Source: Pedobacter terrae (GTDB lineage Bacteria > Bacteroidota > Bacteroidia > Sphingobacteriales > Sphingobacteriaceae). From it: DNA of 64,000 nt. The stretch is from the NCBI RefSeq assembly GCF_900100705.1, contig NZ_FNCH01000011.1:62001-126000 (forward strand). The letters are read 5' to 3'. The translations under genes were made by a program, and so were the position numbers. Within the stretch, counting starts at the first letter, position 1. The number at the start of each line of letters is the position of its first letter. Below the pieces are notes generated by a model. That model ran no database searches. It worked only from the letters and a program-made list of their open reading frames with translations, and had not been told where the DNA came from. Of this stretch, positions 17,745-26,373 are shown one piece after another.

Positions 17745-18884
17745 ATGAAAACAGTTAACCATAAAATTAAATATTTTTGTCGGTTCAATACTTTGATCGT
17801 TAGCTTTTTACTCATGTTTGTGAGTAGCAAGGCACAGCAAAAATTAAATGTGGCTATAGCAGGCCTAAACCATGATCATGTTTATCTGATTATGAACAGC
17901 TACCAAAAGGCTGAAGTTAACATCATTGGTATTGCAGAAAGTAACCCTGAGCTGGTTAACCGGTTTAAAGCCCGCTATAAAATACCTGATAGTATATTTT
18001 ATAATAACCTTCCCGATCTATTAAAAAAAAAGAAACCCGAGGTGGTGCTGGCCTATAACGCCATCAGCGATCATTTAGCCGTTGTAGAAGCTGCTGCCCC
18101 GCTTGGCATATCGGTAATGGTAGAAAAACCTTTGGCGATATCGGTTAAGCAGGCAGCACGGATGGCAGAACTGGCTAAACAGTATAAAGTACATATACTA
18201 ACCAATTACGAAACCACCTGGTATCCGAGCAATCAAGAGGTTTACAAAAATGTAAAAGAAAACAATACTATAGGCGCGATCAGAAAAATGATTGTGCATG
18301 ATGGGCACCAGGGACCAAAAGAAATCGGCGTAAGCAAAGAATTTTTGAGCTGGTTAACCGACCCTGATAAAAATGGAGCAGGAGCACTGGTCGATTTTGG
18401 CTGTTATGGGGCTAATTTAATGACCTGGTTAATGGATGGCAAAGCTCCGGTTTCAGTTACAGCCATCACCCATCAAGTTAAAAAAGAGGTATATCCTAAA
18501 GTCGATGATGATGCAACCATTTTATTGGAGTACCCAAATGCTACAGGAATTATTGAAGCCTCATGGAACTGGCCCTTTAGTATAAAAGACATGGAAGTAT
18601 TTGGCGAAACGGGATATATCCAGGCCATTAACGAAAAAAACATTAGGGCAAGGCAAAATACTAAAGACAATTATGAAATCTATCAGTCCAAAACTTTAGC
18701 ATCTACTTATGCCAACCACTTGAGCTATCTGTCGGCTATTTTGAAAGGAGAAATCAAGCCTAAAAATGATCTTTCGTCATTGGAGAATAATTTAATTGTA
18801 GTAAGTATTTTAGAGGCCGCAAAAATTTCGGCTAAAACAGGTAAAAAAGTGATGTTAAATGGGCAGGCCCCAAAAACAAAATAG
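17745..18884 (+). CDS. exported Gfo/Idh/MocA family oxidoreductase
   Basis: This is a 379-residue NAD(P)-dependent sugar or cyclitol dehydrogenase-like protein. An N-terminal hydrophobic segment with SSKAQQK near residue 30 looks like a signal peptide, unusual for the superfamily but seen in Bacteroidota. The Rossmann strand VAIAGLNHDHVYLI departs from GxGxxG: it has AGLNHDH where AGxGxxG is expected. The family EKP motif is at 127-129, and a central DFGCYGANLMTWL segment contributes to the substrate site. Neighbours do not reveal the substrate. If truly periplasmic, the cofactor would have to be tightly bound. Confidence 0.82.
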   Translation: MKTVNHKIKYFCRFNTLIVSFLLMFVSSKAQQKLNVAIAGLNHDHVYLIMNSYQKAEVNIIGIAESNPELVNRFKARYKIPDSIFYNNLPDLLKKKKPEVVLAYNAISDHLAVVEAAAPLGISVMVEKPLAISVKQAARMAELAKQYKVHILTNYETTWYPSNQEVYKNVKENNTIGAIRKMIVHDGHQGPKEIGVSKEFLSWLTDPDKNGAGALVDFGCYGANLMTWLMDGKAPVSVTAITHQVKKEVYPKVDDDATILLEYPNATGIIEASWNWPFSIKDMEVFGETGYIQAINEKNIRARQNTKDNYEIYQSKTLASTYANHLSYLSAILKGEIKPKNDLSSLENNLIVVSILEAAKISAKTGKKVMLNGQAPKTK

Positions 18885-18904
18885 CCACCCTTTACGATGG
18901 CTAT
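18881..18904 (+). terminator. hairpin at the end of the Gfo/Idh gene (weak terminator)
   Basis: ATAGCCA (18881-18887) pairs with TGGCTAT (18898-18904). The stem begins at the stop codon and has no T-run, so its role as a terminator is uncertain. Confidence 0.4.
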
Positions 18905-19216
18905 CGGTACGAAGAATGGTATATTCTTTATGGTGTGCCTGCCCTCCGCGGATCTCCCGCTCACAGGACTTTTTTATCTTTCTTTTATGCTTAACAATTT
19001 ACGCAATAGTTGGTTTTATTTCGGTAAATAATTTTACACAATTTGTGGAGAATGTTAATATCTTTAAATATCATCAATCGTTGTCTATTATGTTTATGTG
19101 TTAAAAATAGTCAGAGGTCATATTTTGTACAAAACATTTTTACTCCGTCACTGTTTGAGATGTGACTGCTGATTAATTATTATATCGTTTAGTAGCAAAT
19201 TATCAAACATTAAATC
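18905..19216. other. gene-free region before the sensor kinase
   Basis: AT-rich DNA with no credible gene. A near-consensus box (TATTTTG, one base short of TAnnTTTG) near 19122 might promote the sensor kinase gene. Confidence 0.4.
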
Positions 19217-20293
19217 ATGGTCGATTTGAATAAAGAGCTTTTTTGCAATATAGGCGACTGTTCAGTTGATGGATATTTTATTTTCAACTGTACAACGCAA
19301 AAATTTTCATATCTAAATAAATCGTTAAGTAACATCTGGGAGCTAGACGCTGATGAAGTTTTGGATCATCCAAAGTTACTTTTAAAACGGGTGCATCCCG
19401 AAGATTTGACGCATGTGAAATCTTGTTATAAAGAATGCCTGAAAGGAAATACGGAAAACAAATATGAATTCCGTTTACTGTTTCCAGGTAGAGAGAAGTA
19501 TGTTCGGGCAATTATATTCTCTGTTACTGATGGGGCGGTTAAGTATTTGGTAGGTACCTTAGAAGATACTACAATAATGCGCCATAATAAAATTCACATC
19601 GAACAGATAAATGCCAGAAAAAATATAACCTTAGAAGTATTGGCGCACGATTTAAAAGAACCGCTGGGCATGATGAAACTAATTGCTTCATCTATGAAAG
19701 AGGGCATTGCGCAAACTGGCGACGAGCGGATGATCAATTCATTGGCTTTTATTCAGGACATGTGTGAACGTAACCTGCTTTTGGTACGTAGCATGGTTAA
19801 TAAGGAATTTTTAAAATCATCGGTAGTAGAAATCCGCAAGGAGCGGGCAGATCTGGTTTGGGAACTTAGGGATGTAGTTCGTTTTTATAAGCGTTCCAAG
19901 CTGGGCAAAATAAAGCACATTAAATTTACAAGCTCCGCCGAACAGATTTATCTGCGCCTTGATAGCATGAAGTTTCTGCAAGTAATCAATAATCTAATCT
20001 CCAATTCCATAAAATTTACTGCCGATTATGGCCATATTACTTTGCATGCTGAAGAACATGAAGACACCGTTTTAATTACCGTAGCCGATGATGGAATTGG
20101 AATTCCGGAAGAATTGCAGGCAGGGCTTTTTAGCCATTTGCCCGAAACTTTAAGGCCGGGTCTTAAGGGCGAAGAATCGGGCGGGTTTGGTATGGGCATT
20201 ATCAAAGCTATTGTTGATTTACATCAGGGCAAAATATGGTTCAAGAGTAAAATTGGTGTTGGAACCACCTTCTATATTGAGTTGCCTAAGTAG
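19217..20293 (+). CDS. PAS domain sensor histidine kinase
   Basis: This 358-residue kinase has no membrane segment, so it senses a cytoplasmic signal or works with a partner. A PAS fold covers about residues 10-120 and a PAC-like end (YLVGTLEDTT). The phospho-acceptor helix carries VLAHDLKEPLG with His144. The ATPase domain has the N-box (INNLISNSIKFT, 257-268), the G1 box (ADDGIGIP, 290-297) and GGFGMGI. A response regulator gene lies 40 bp downstream, the likely partner. A hairpin separates them. Confidence 0.9.
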   Translation: MVDLNKELFCNIGDCSVDGYFIFNCTTQKFSYLNKSLSNIWELDADEVLDHPKLLLKRVHPEDLTHVKSCYKECLKGNTENKYEFRLLFPGREKYVRAIIFSVTDGAVKYLVGTLEDTTIMRHNKIHIEQINARKNITLEVLAHDLKEPLGMMKLIASSMKEGIAQTGDERMINSLAFIQDMCERNLLLVRSMVNKEFLKSSVVEIRKERADLVWELRDVVRFYKRSKLGKIKHIKFTSSAEQIYLRLDSMKFLQVINNLISNSIKFTADYGHITLHAEEHEDTVLITVADDGIGIPEELQAGLFSHLPETLRPGLKGEESGGFGMGIIKAIVDLHQGKIWFKSKIGVGTTFYIELPK

Positions 20294-20315
20294 CCGTTTT
20301 TAATTTTAAAACGGC
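20292..20315 (+). terminator. hairpin between kinase and response regulator genes
   Basis: AGCCGTTTT pairs with AAAACGGCT (to 20315) just after the kinase stop codon. A -7 box follows directly, so the hairpin may end kinase transcripts before a separate regulator promoter. There is no downstream T-run. Confidence 0.5.
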
Positions 20316-20321
20316 TTAAGT

Positions 20322-20329
20322 TATATTTG
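20322..20329 (+). promoter_or_regulatory. -7 promoter box immediately before the response regulator
   Basis: TATATTTG matches TAnnTTTG exactly and ends 4 bases before the ATG at 20334. Transcription would start at or very near the start codon. Confidence 0.6.
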
Positions 20330-20333
20330 AATT

Positions 20334-20984
20334 ATGATTAACATTATTCTTGCGGATGATCATCATATCATCCGGACCTCACTTAAAGCACTTATAGAAA
20401 AACACGAAGGCATCAATGTTGTTGCGGAAGTACCAGACGGTTTGGCGGTTTTGGAGCTTCTTGAAAAAGGAATAAAAGCTGATATTGTTTTATCAGATCT
20501 TGTAATGCCGAGGCTTGATGGAATAGCTTTAGCCAATACAATTAGAGAACGCGGATACGACTCAAAGGTGGTTGTTTTGTCTATTTTAGAAGATGAAAAG
20601 TATGCGTCAAATGCTTTTATATCAGGAGCTTTTGCTTACCTGTCAAAAGATATTGAAGAAGATGAACTGCTGTTTTGCATCAAGCATGTAATGAAGGGAA
20701 AACGGTATCTTTCTTCTAATTTATGCATCGCTATTTTGGAGCGTTTTAATACGCAGCTGAATATACTTTCGCGAAAAATGAATACCGAAATCAACTTTAC
20801 AGAGCGCGAAATTAATGTTTTAAAACTCATTGCAGATGGGTTAACGAACCAGGAAATAGCTGATAAATTGTACTTAAGCAGGCGGACGGTGGAGAGCCAA
20901 AGAGAGGCTTTGATCAGTAAAACCGGCACAAAAAACTCCGCATCTTTAGTTCGTTTTGCCATGCGAAATGGTTATGTAGACTAG
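20334..20984 (+). CDS. NarL/LuxR-type response regulator
   Basis: This is a 216-residue two-component transcription factor. The receiver domain (1-120) has the acidic pair ADD (7-9), the phospho-acceptor Asp55 (VLSDLVMP) and Lys105 (YLSKD). The C-terminal LuxR helix-turn-helix (about 150-213) reads INFTEREINVLKLIADGLTNQEIADKLYLS and continues with RRTVESQR. It probably takes phosphate from the kinase just upstream. The start is fixed by the receiver fold, which supports a nearly leaderless message from the box at 20322. Confidence 0.93.
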   Translation: MINIILADDHHIIRTSLKALIEKHEGINVVAEVPDGLAVLELLEKGIKADIVLSDLVMPRLDGIALANTIRERGYDSKVVVLSILEDEKYASNAFISGAFAYLSKDIEEDELLFCIKHVMKGKRYLSSNLCIAILERFNTQLNILSRKMNTEINFTEREINVLKLIADGLTNQEIADKLYLSRRTVESQREALISKTGTKNSASLVRFAMRNGYVD

Positions 20985-21108
20985 TGTTTTTGATCGTTTT
21001 GAGGTCCTTATTTAAGCGTTTTGAATAAACCGTAAAAAATCGGGTATTTCTACAAATAACATAAGGAGTTGCTGTTTGTTGAATATTTACATCAGCCTTA
21101 AACGAATT

Positions 21109-21627
21109 ATGGAAACATTAAATTTTAATTGCGACATCTACCAATACAGACAACCGCTTTTCGACCGGGCATTAGCGTACACACGTGATGAAGACGATGC
21201 TGCTGATTTAGTTCAGGACACCTTTATGAAAGCTTTTAGGTTTTCGGGCAAATTTGAAATGGGCAGCAACGTGCGCGCATGGCTTTTCACCATTCTGAAA
21301 AACACCTTTCTTAATCATTATTATAAGGTAAAACGTAAAAACGAGGTGATCCAGCAGGAAGAAGATTTAACCTCTGTTCAGCTGGTTCCTAGCGCATCTT
21401 TAAATGGTGGTGCAACCAAGTTTATAATGGAGGATATACAGAAATCGCTGAATGCCTTACCGGAGGATTGTAGGTTCTGTTTTTGCCGTTACTTTGAAGG
21501 TTACAAATATCACGAAATTGCTGCAGAGCTTGATATTCCACTGGGTACAGTAAAAACCAAAATACATGTGGCCAGAGGCCTGCTAAAAAAGATGCTTAAA
21601 AATTATAAAGCAGGTTTAGCTGCCTAG
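21109..21627 (+). CDS. ECF-type RNA polymerase sigma factor
   Basis: This is a 172-residue sigma-70 family factor with regions 2 and 4 only. Region 2 reads YTRDEDDAADLVQDTFMKAFR with VRAWLFTILKNTFLN. Region 4 has LNALPEDCRFCFCRYFEGYKYHEIAAELDIPLGTVKTKIHVARGLL in pieces. I took the ATG at 21109 rather than the in-frame TTG at 21076, because homology begins at METLNF. No anti-sigma gene adjoins it on this strand; the nearest anti-sigma-like gene is at 22226-22720, opposed. It may be controlled through the neighbouring regulators. Confidence 0.9.
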   Translation: METLNFNCDIYQYRQPLFDRALAYTRDEDDAADLVQDTFMKAFRFSGKFEMGSNVRAWLFTILKNTFLNHYYKVKRKNEVIQQEEDLTSVQLVPSASLNGGATKFIMEDIQKSLNALPEDCRFCFCRYFEGYKYHEIAAELDIPLGTVKTKIHVARGLLKKMLKNYKAGLAA

Positions 21628-21688
21628 TCATATCATTTATTCGGTAAATTCAGGTATAAATACGTTATATCAAATACTTCACTTCAAC

Positions 21689-21696
21689 TAGATTTG
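21689..21696 (+). promoter_or_regulatory. -7 promoter box immediately before the single-domain receiver gene
   Basis: TAGATTTG matches TAnnTTTG and ends 6 bases before the ATG at 21703. The in-frame TTG at 21694 lies inside the box and is not a likely start. Confidence 0.6.
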
Positions 21697-21702
21697 TTGC
21701 AA

Positions 21703-22074
21703 ATGAGCAACGCGCTAGTTAAGAAAATTCTTTTAGTTGATGATGATGAAAATATTCATGACATTATAAGGTTAATTTTTGAGGAAGAACATTATCATAT
21801 AAAAGGTGTTTTAGATGGGGACGATTTGAGATTAGCGGAGATCATCGCTGATTTTCAACCAGATCTCATTTTATTGGATATATTTATTGGTAAACACGAT
21901 GGCCGGGATATTTGCAATAGATTAAAGTATAATCCTGAAACATCATCTCTCCCTGTAATATTGCTTTCAGCCGTGAATATGGATAATCTGAACTGTTCGC
22001 CTGCTGATACCATTGAAAAGCCTTTTGATATCAAGGACCTCCAACTTAAAGTTAGGGCATTGTTGGATAAATAA
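21703..22074 (+). CDS. single-domain response regulator receiver protein
   Basis: This 123-residue stand-alone receiver domain has no output module. It has the acidic cluster LVDDDEN (11-17), the phospho-acceptor Asp59 (LILLDIF) and the KP pair in TIEKPFD near the C-terminus. It would relay phosphate or act by protein contact. It lies between an ECF sigma gene and an opposed sigma/anti-sigma-like pair, a setting that suggests a role in partner switching or stress control, but that is inference. Confidence 0.9.
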   Translation: MSNALVKKILLVDDDENIHDIIRLIFEEEHYHIKGVLDGDDLRLAEIIADFQPDLILLDIFIGKHDGRDICNRLKYNPETSSLPVILLSAVNMDNLNCSPADTIEKPFDIKDLQLKVRALLDK

Positions 22075-22092
22075 AAATTTGAATCTAAAAAA

Positions 22093-22117
22093 GGGGATAG
22101 ACTTACAGCCTATCCCC
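22093..22117. terminator. hairpin between convergent regulator genes
   Basis: GGGGATAG (22093-22100) pairs with CTATCCCC (22110-22117). On the minus strand it leads into a T-run, and on the + strand it closes the receiver gene. Confidence 0.75.
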
Positions 22118-22225
22118 ATATCTAAACTCAAACATGCGCTCAAACATGAATGAATCTTAACAACTAAACATTTCAGCTTAGTGTTGGTTTTAAAAAGACA
22201 GATTTATCTTTCATATTCAGCATAT

Positions 22226-22720
22226 TTACCTGATCTTTTGTTTTAATTCTATTTTCAATTCTTGAATTTGTTCTTTCACCTGTCTGTTCTCCAGGTAAAA
22301 ATAAATGGCAAAGGCTAAAAATATCTTGCCTAACACAAAAACAGCAATAAATACCCATTTCCAGGCTTTATTCACACGCATTTGATTAGATTCTGATTCT
22401 ACTTCAATATATTTTCCACGTTTGTTTTCCTGGTGGGTTTTGTTATAACTGTATTCGGCTTCAACAGTAGTTTGGATGGTTTGGTTCTGGCGTTGTATTT
22501 CATTAATCTCATGCTCAATTTTGGTCAAAGTACCAGCAGGTGGCTCAATACCCATGCTTTGGGCCAGTAACTCCATATCATATTCGAGCTGTTCCAAAGC
22601 ATCTTTAAATGCCGGATATTCTTTTTTTAGCGATAGGACCTTCTCTACCTCCTCTTCAGTGGCAATCCCCATTACATAGGTTTCCATTAAACCGCTCTCC
22701 ATAATTTTATTAATTTCCAC
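22226..22720 (-). CDS. anti-sigma factor-like membrane protein
   Basis: This 164-residue protein has an N-terminal segment (MESGLMETYVMGIATEEEVEKVLSLKK) typical of anti-sigma-K-type N-domains. One transmembrane helix lies at about 122-141, followed by a short extracytoplasmic coiled coil. There is no HxxxCxxC zinc motif. It overlaps by 11 bp the gene for a sigma-like protein upstream, which suggests translational coupling and a sigma/anti-sigma pair. Its short outer part leaves little room for a sensor. Confidence 0.7.
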   Translation of the reverse strand: MEINKIMESGLMETYVMGIATEEEVEKVLSLKKEYPAFKDALEQLEYDMELLAQSMGIEPPAGTLTKIEHEINEIQRQNQTIQTTVEAEYSYNKTHQENKRGKYIEVESESNQMRVNKAWKWVFIAVFVLGKIFLAFAIYFYLENRQVKEQIQELKIELKQKIR

Positions 22721-23168
22721 TTGCCCTCCTCATTTTATCAATTGATAATTTTAACTGATTGCGGATTTCGCTTTCATCACATCCAATGGTTGCCGCCAGG
22801 TACTGAATAGATTTTCCATGATAATATACTGCACAGAATATTCTCTTCTGCAGATCATCTAACAAATCCAGCCTACCTTTATTTACTGATTGATTAAGAT
22901 TTAACTGATGATCTTTTGCTGTATACAAAGTTAATTTACTTTGTGCATATTGGCGTAATTCGAGCCAGGTATTTAACCTGCTTTTTTCTGGCAAAATAAC
23001 TACATCCTTAACAAAGGAAGTAATAATAGCAACCAGGTGGTCTTCTGATTTTTGAGGATCTTGCACAATACCATTAATATAGCCCAGCAGCATGGGCGCA
23101 TAATGGTCATAGAACCAACGGATATCTTTCGGTTCGGCAGAAAGATGGTTTGAGACTGCTTTGAACAT
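22710..23168 (-). CDS. sigma-70-like protein with a divergent region 2
   Basis: This 152-residue protein has an N-terminal part (WFYDHYAPMLLGYINGIVQDPQKSEDHLVAIITSFVKD) laid out like ECF region 2 but with poor conservation of the core-binding motif. The C-terminal part (LLDDLQKRIFCAVYYHGKSIQYLAATIG) is laid out like region 4, with a helix-turn-helix. It is coupled to the anti-sigma-like gene by an 11-bp overlap. It may be a real but divergent sigma factor or a decoy. No promoter box is certain. Confidence 0.65.
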   Translation of the reverse strand: MFKAVSNHLSAEPKDIRWFYDHYAPMLLGYINGIVQDPQKSEDHLVAIITSFVKDVVILPEKSRLNTWLELRQYAQSKLTLYTAKDHQLNLNQSVNKGRLDLLDDLQKRIFCAVYYHGKSIQYLAATIGCDESEIRNQLKLSIDKMRRASGN

Positions 23169-23314
23169 GGTTATTTGAAACGGTTACGCTAAATGGCATG
23201 CAAGATAATGCCAAATTTTCAAATATCTTTAAATGTTGCATAAATGTTGCCATGGCTTTAAACCAAATCTATAATAAGCTTCTGTTTTTGGGTTTTAATG
23301 CTGAAATTTATAGG

Positions 23315-24091
23315 ATGAAAATAGCTACTTATAATGTAAACGGTATAAATGGGCGCTTGCCTGTGCTCTTGCGTTGGCTGGAAGAAACCCAGCCAGATGT
23401 GGTGTGCCTGCAGGAACTAAAGGCCCCTCAGGAAAAATTTCCAGAACAGGCGATTAAAGATGCGGGTTATAATGCCATCTGGCACGGACAGAAAAGCTGG
23501 AACGGAGTGGCCATACTTGCCAGAAATTTAGAGATAACAGAATTGAAGCGTGGTTTAGATGGAGATCATGAAGATTTGCAAAGCAGGTACATAGAAGCCA
23601 TTGTAAATGGTGTAGTTATTGGATGTTTATACCTGCCAAATGGTAATCCGGCACCTGGCCCCAAGTTTGATTATAAATTGAAATGGTTTGAGCGTTTTGC
23701 TAAACATACAGCAACTTTGTTGGCGAGGAATATACCTGTAGTTTTAGCAGGCGATTATAATGTAATTCCTACAGAAATAGATGCTTATAAACCTGAAAGA
23801 TGGGTTGAAGATGCGTTATTCCGTCCTGAAACCCGATTGGCGTTTCAAAACTTAATGGCACAGGGCTGGACAGATGCGATCAGGAAATTATATCCAACAG
23901 AAACAATTTATACCTTTTGGGATTACTTTCGTAATGCTTATGGCAGAAATGCCGGATTAAGAATTGATCATTTTTTATTGAGTCCGCAGGTGAGCGATCG
24001 CTTAAAATCAGCAGGAGTAGACAGTAATGTTAGGGGATGGGAAAAAACAAGCGATCACGGACCCGTTTGGATTGAACTGAATGATCTGTAA
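23315..24091 (+). CDS. xth: exodeoxyribonuclease III
   Basis: This is an AP endonuclease and 3'-5' exonuclease of base excision repair, 258 residues from the ATG at 23315. The family N-terminus MKIATYNVNGINGRL begins there; the longer upstream frame has no homology. Motifs seen are VCLQELKAP (metal-binding Glu), the catalytic GDYNVIPTEID, and the C-terminal RIDHFLLSP and SDHGPVW with catalytic Asp-His. The length is normal. Its stop codon abuts the stop codon of the convergent PAS gene with no spacer, so readthrough would produce antisense for both. Confidence 0.94.
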   Translation: MKIATYNVNGINGRLPVLLRWLEETQPDVVCLQELKAPQEKFPEQAIKDAGYNAIWHGQKSWNGVAILARNLEITELKRGLDGDHEDLQSRYIEAIVNGVVIGCLYLPNGNPAPGPKFDYKLKWFERFAKHTATLLARNIPVVLAGDYNVIPTEIDAYKPERWVEDALFRPETRLAFQNLMAQGWTDAIRKLYPTETIYTFWDYFRNAYGRNAGLRIDHFLLSPQVSDRLKSAGVDSNVRGWEKTSDHGPVWIELNDL

Positions 24092-24502
24092 TCAAGATGA
24101 AGATTGTTTGAAATCGGTAACATCTAACGTTGTTCCGATCAATTTTAACGATTCGCCTTCTTTTTGGGACAGTATTCCATCGGCTTTGATCCATCTGATT
24201 TTCCCATCCGGACGGCGGATCCGGTACAATACATCATAACTTTTTTTTTCTTTGGTTACGGTAAGCTCTATTTCATCCTGAACATGATCGAGGTCTTCGG
24301 GCAGAATTAAGCCTAAAACCGTTTCATAACTTAAAACGCCATCTGGAGGATAACCAAAATTCTCTTTAAACGATCGGGTTGAACGAAGGATGCCTGTTGC
24401 TATACTCAACTCCCAAAAACCCAGGCCAAGGTGGTCGAATACTACATCCCAGTGATCATCGCAAATAACGGATAGATCAACATTTTTTTTGTTTGTGTTC
24501 AT
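24092..24502 (-). CDS. single PAS/PAC domain protein
   Basis: This 136-residue protein is almost entirely one PAS_3-type fold: LGLGFWELSIATGILRSTRSFKENFGYPPD, later VLYRIRRPDGKIRWIKADG, and a PAC end KLIGTTLDVTD. It has no kinase, cyclase or DNA-binding output, so it is either a stand-alone sensor or the remnant of a larger kinase. The proximity to other PAS-containing regulators is noted but not proof of a link. Confidence 0.8.
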   Translation of the reverse strand: MNTNKKNVDLSVICDDHWDVVFDHLGLGFWELSIATGILRSTRSFKENFGYPPDGVLSYETVLGLILPEDLDHVQDEIELTVTKEKKSYDVLYRIRRPDGKIRWIKADGILSQKEGESLKLIGTTLDVTDFKQSSS

Positions 24503-24906
24503 GAATATAAGGATAACTATGTAGGTAAATTACATAAACAATGTGAAGATATGCTAAGTATTAAAAAAATTAATCTACAGATTAGGAAGTTGATCAAAGA
24601 TTATAACTACCACGAAGCTACAAACCATTAAAAACATGATAACGGTAAAGTAAATTCGAAGGCTATCATATGAGTATAATGATCGCATTATAAGTAGAAA
24701 GGGTAATTGGCGACTAGATGGGTGCTATAAATAGGTAAGGGGGAATAATGACTGTACTAACAGGTATTGCCTAAAGTAGCCTGCCAGCTGACTGCAATAA
24801 CAATGGCAATTCATCTGGCAGGCTGAGTAAACGTTAGGCTTAAAATTGATAACCTCAGCGATTTTTTATAATAAAATCACTGAGGTGTTATTTGCAAAGC
24901 GTCACG
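24503..24906. other. gene-free region with two inverted repeats
   Basis: GCCTGCCAG (24779-24787) pairs with CTGGCAGGC (24815-24823) around a 27-nt loop. CCTCAG (24853-24858) pairs with CTGAGG (24880-24885) around a T/A-rich core and probably ends the small membrane-protein gene on the minus strand. No coding potential is seen. Confidence 0.55.
24851..24889 (-). terminator. terminator-like hairpin after the M42 peptidase operon
   Basis: AACCTCAG-GATTTT pairs with AAAATC-CTGAGGTGTT, 18 bp beyond the stop codon at 24907. It is A/T-rich at the tip and has only a weak T-run afterwards. Confidence 0.55.
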
Positions 24907-25167
24907 CTAATTAGTGTTTTTTGACCTTTCGATCTGTTCTTTTTGATTGGTTAAATCTTTATAATAAAAGTAACCACCAAATCCTAAAATGAGGATGATG
25001 TTGCTTACTTTAAAACTATGATTTAGCCAATAATCCAAAGGCGGCACGTTACCGCTAAAACTTTGTTTGATGCTTGGCCAGGCGTTAATAATAAAGATAA
25101 CAACAACCATGAGCAAAACTTTTAATAAGGTGCTGATGATGATTTTTTGGTGATTAACCTTTTTCAT
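24907..25167 (-). CDS. small membrane protein of unknown function
   Basis: This 86-residue protein has two predicted transmembrane helices (about 12-27 and 52-67), positive residues at both ends and the linker WPSIKQSFSGNVPPLDYWLNH between. No family is recognised. Its start codon overlaps the stop of the M42 peptidase gene by one base, so it is translated as the second gene of that operon. The coupling suggests a related role, such as anchoring or assisting a cytoplasmic peptidase, but that is a guess. Confidence 0.7.
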   Translation of the reverse strand: MKKVNHQKIIISTLLKVLLMVVVIFIINAWPSIKQSFSGNVPPLDYWLNHSFKVSNIILILGFGGYFYYKDLTNQKEQIERSKNTN

Positions 25168-26282
25168 TATTTAAACGTCCTAAAATCCTGGCCGTTGCTA
25201 ATGTTCAATAAACTTTCGTAAATCAGGCTGATTACATTGTCAACATCCTCTTTGTGCACCATTTCTACCGTAGTATGCATATAACGTAGCGGTAACGAGA
25301 TTAAAGCTGATGGTACGCCACCGTTAGAATAGGCAAAAGCATCCGTATCGGTTCCGGTAGAACGTGAGGATGCCTGACGTTGGAATGGAATCTGGTTTTT
25401 CTCAGCCGTTTGAATTAATAGTTTATTTAAATTGGTTTGTACAGCCGGAGCATATGAAACAACCGGGCCTTTACCTGCCGATAAATCGCCTTGGATGTTT
25501 TTATTGATCATTGGCGTAGTGGTATCGTGTGTTACATCTGTAATAATGGCCACATTTGGTTTAATGCGTTGGGCAATCATCTCAGCTCCTCGTAAACCGA
25601 TTTCTTCCTGTACCGAGTTTACAATGTATAAACCGAATGGAAGTTTTTTCTTGTTTTCTTTTAATAAACGGGCTACTTCGGCAATCATAAAACCACCTAC
25701 ACGGTTATCTAAAGCACGCCCAACATAATAGCGGTCGTTTAAAACCATAAATTCATCTTCGTAGGTAATTACACAGCCTACATGGATGCCTAATTGTTCT
25801 ACTTCTTCTTTTGAAGTGCAGCCACAATCTAAAAAGATGTTTTTTAATTCCGGAGCCTGCTCTTTCTCACCATGGCGGGTATGGATAGCCGGCCAGCCAA
25901 ATACTGCTTTAACCAGACCTTTCTCGGTATGGATATTTACACGTTTAGAGGGTGCAATCTGGTGGTCAGAACCGCCATTTCGGATTACATAAATTAAACC
26001 ATCATTGGTGATGTAGTTTACATACCATGAAATTTCATCCGCGTGGGCTTCTATAACTACTTTAAAATCAGCTTTAGGGTTAATCACACCTACAGCGGTA
26101 CCGTAATTATCAATAAAATGTTCGTCGATATAAGGTTTTAAATAATTTAACCAAAGTTTTTGTCCTTCCCATTCATAGCCGGTAGGGGCAGGGTTATTGA
26201 TGTATTCTTCCAGAAACTGCAGCGATTTTTTGGTAACCACGGCAACATGTTTTTTCTTTTCGTCGTCTTTTTTCTTAGCCAT
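25167..26282 (-). CDS. M42 family metallopeptidase (glutamyl/leucyl aminopeptidase type)
   Basis: This 371-residue co-catalytic metallo-aminopeptidase probably trims peptides in the cytoplasm. Motifs follow the M42 order: EAHADEIS (metal His and Asp), GRALDNRVGG (bridging Asp), NSVQEEIGLRGA (catalytic and metal Glu), ITDVTHD (metal Asp) and PLRYMHTTVEMV (metal His). The N-terminus is Lys/Asp-rich (AKKKDDEKKKH). It overlaps a small membrane-protein gene by one base. No signal peptide is present. Confidence 0.92.
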   Translation of the reverse strand: MAKKKDDEKKKHVAVVTKKSLQFLEEYINNPAPTGYEWEGQKLWLNYLKPYIDEHFIDNYGTAVGVINPKADFKVVIEAHADEISWYVNYITNDGLIYVIRNGGSDHQIAPSKRVNIHTEKGLVKAVFGWPAIHTRHGEKEQAPELKNIFLDCGCTSKEEVEQLGIHVGCVITYEDEFMVLNDRYYVGRALDNRVGGFMIAEVARLLKENKKKLPFGLYIVNSVQEEIGLRGAEMIAQRIKPNVAIITDVTHDTTTPMINKNIQGDLSAGKGPVVSYAPAVQTNLNKLLIQTAEKNQIPFQRQASSRSTGTDTDAFAYSNGGVPSALISLPLRYMHTTVEMVHKEDVDNVISLIYESLLNISNGQDFRTFK

Positions 26283-26306
26283 AATATTATTCTGTAATTA
26301 TTGGTC

Positions 26307-26360
26307 ATCCTGAACTTGATTCAGGATCTGATTAATGAGATGCTGAACTAAATTCAGCAT
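26307..26360. repeat. two dispersed hairpin repeats
   Basis: ATCCTGAA (26307-26314) pairs with TTCAGGAT (26320-26327), and ATGCTGAA (26340-26347) pairs with TTCAGCAT (26353-26360). They lie between the GNAT and M42 genes, in the same family as at 6509, 10527 and 58655. Confidence 0.7.
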
Positions 26361-26373
26361 GACGGTTGGTAAT

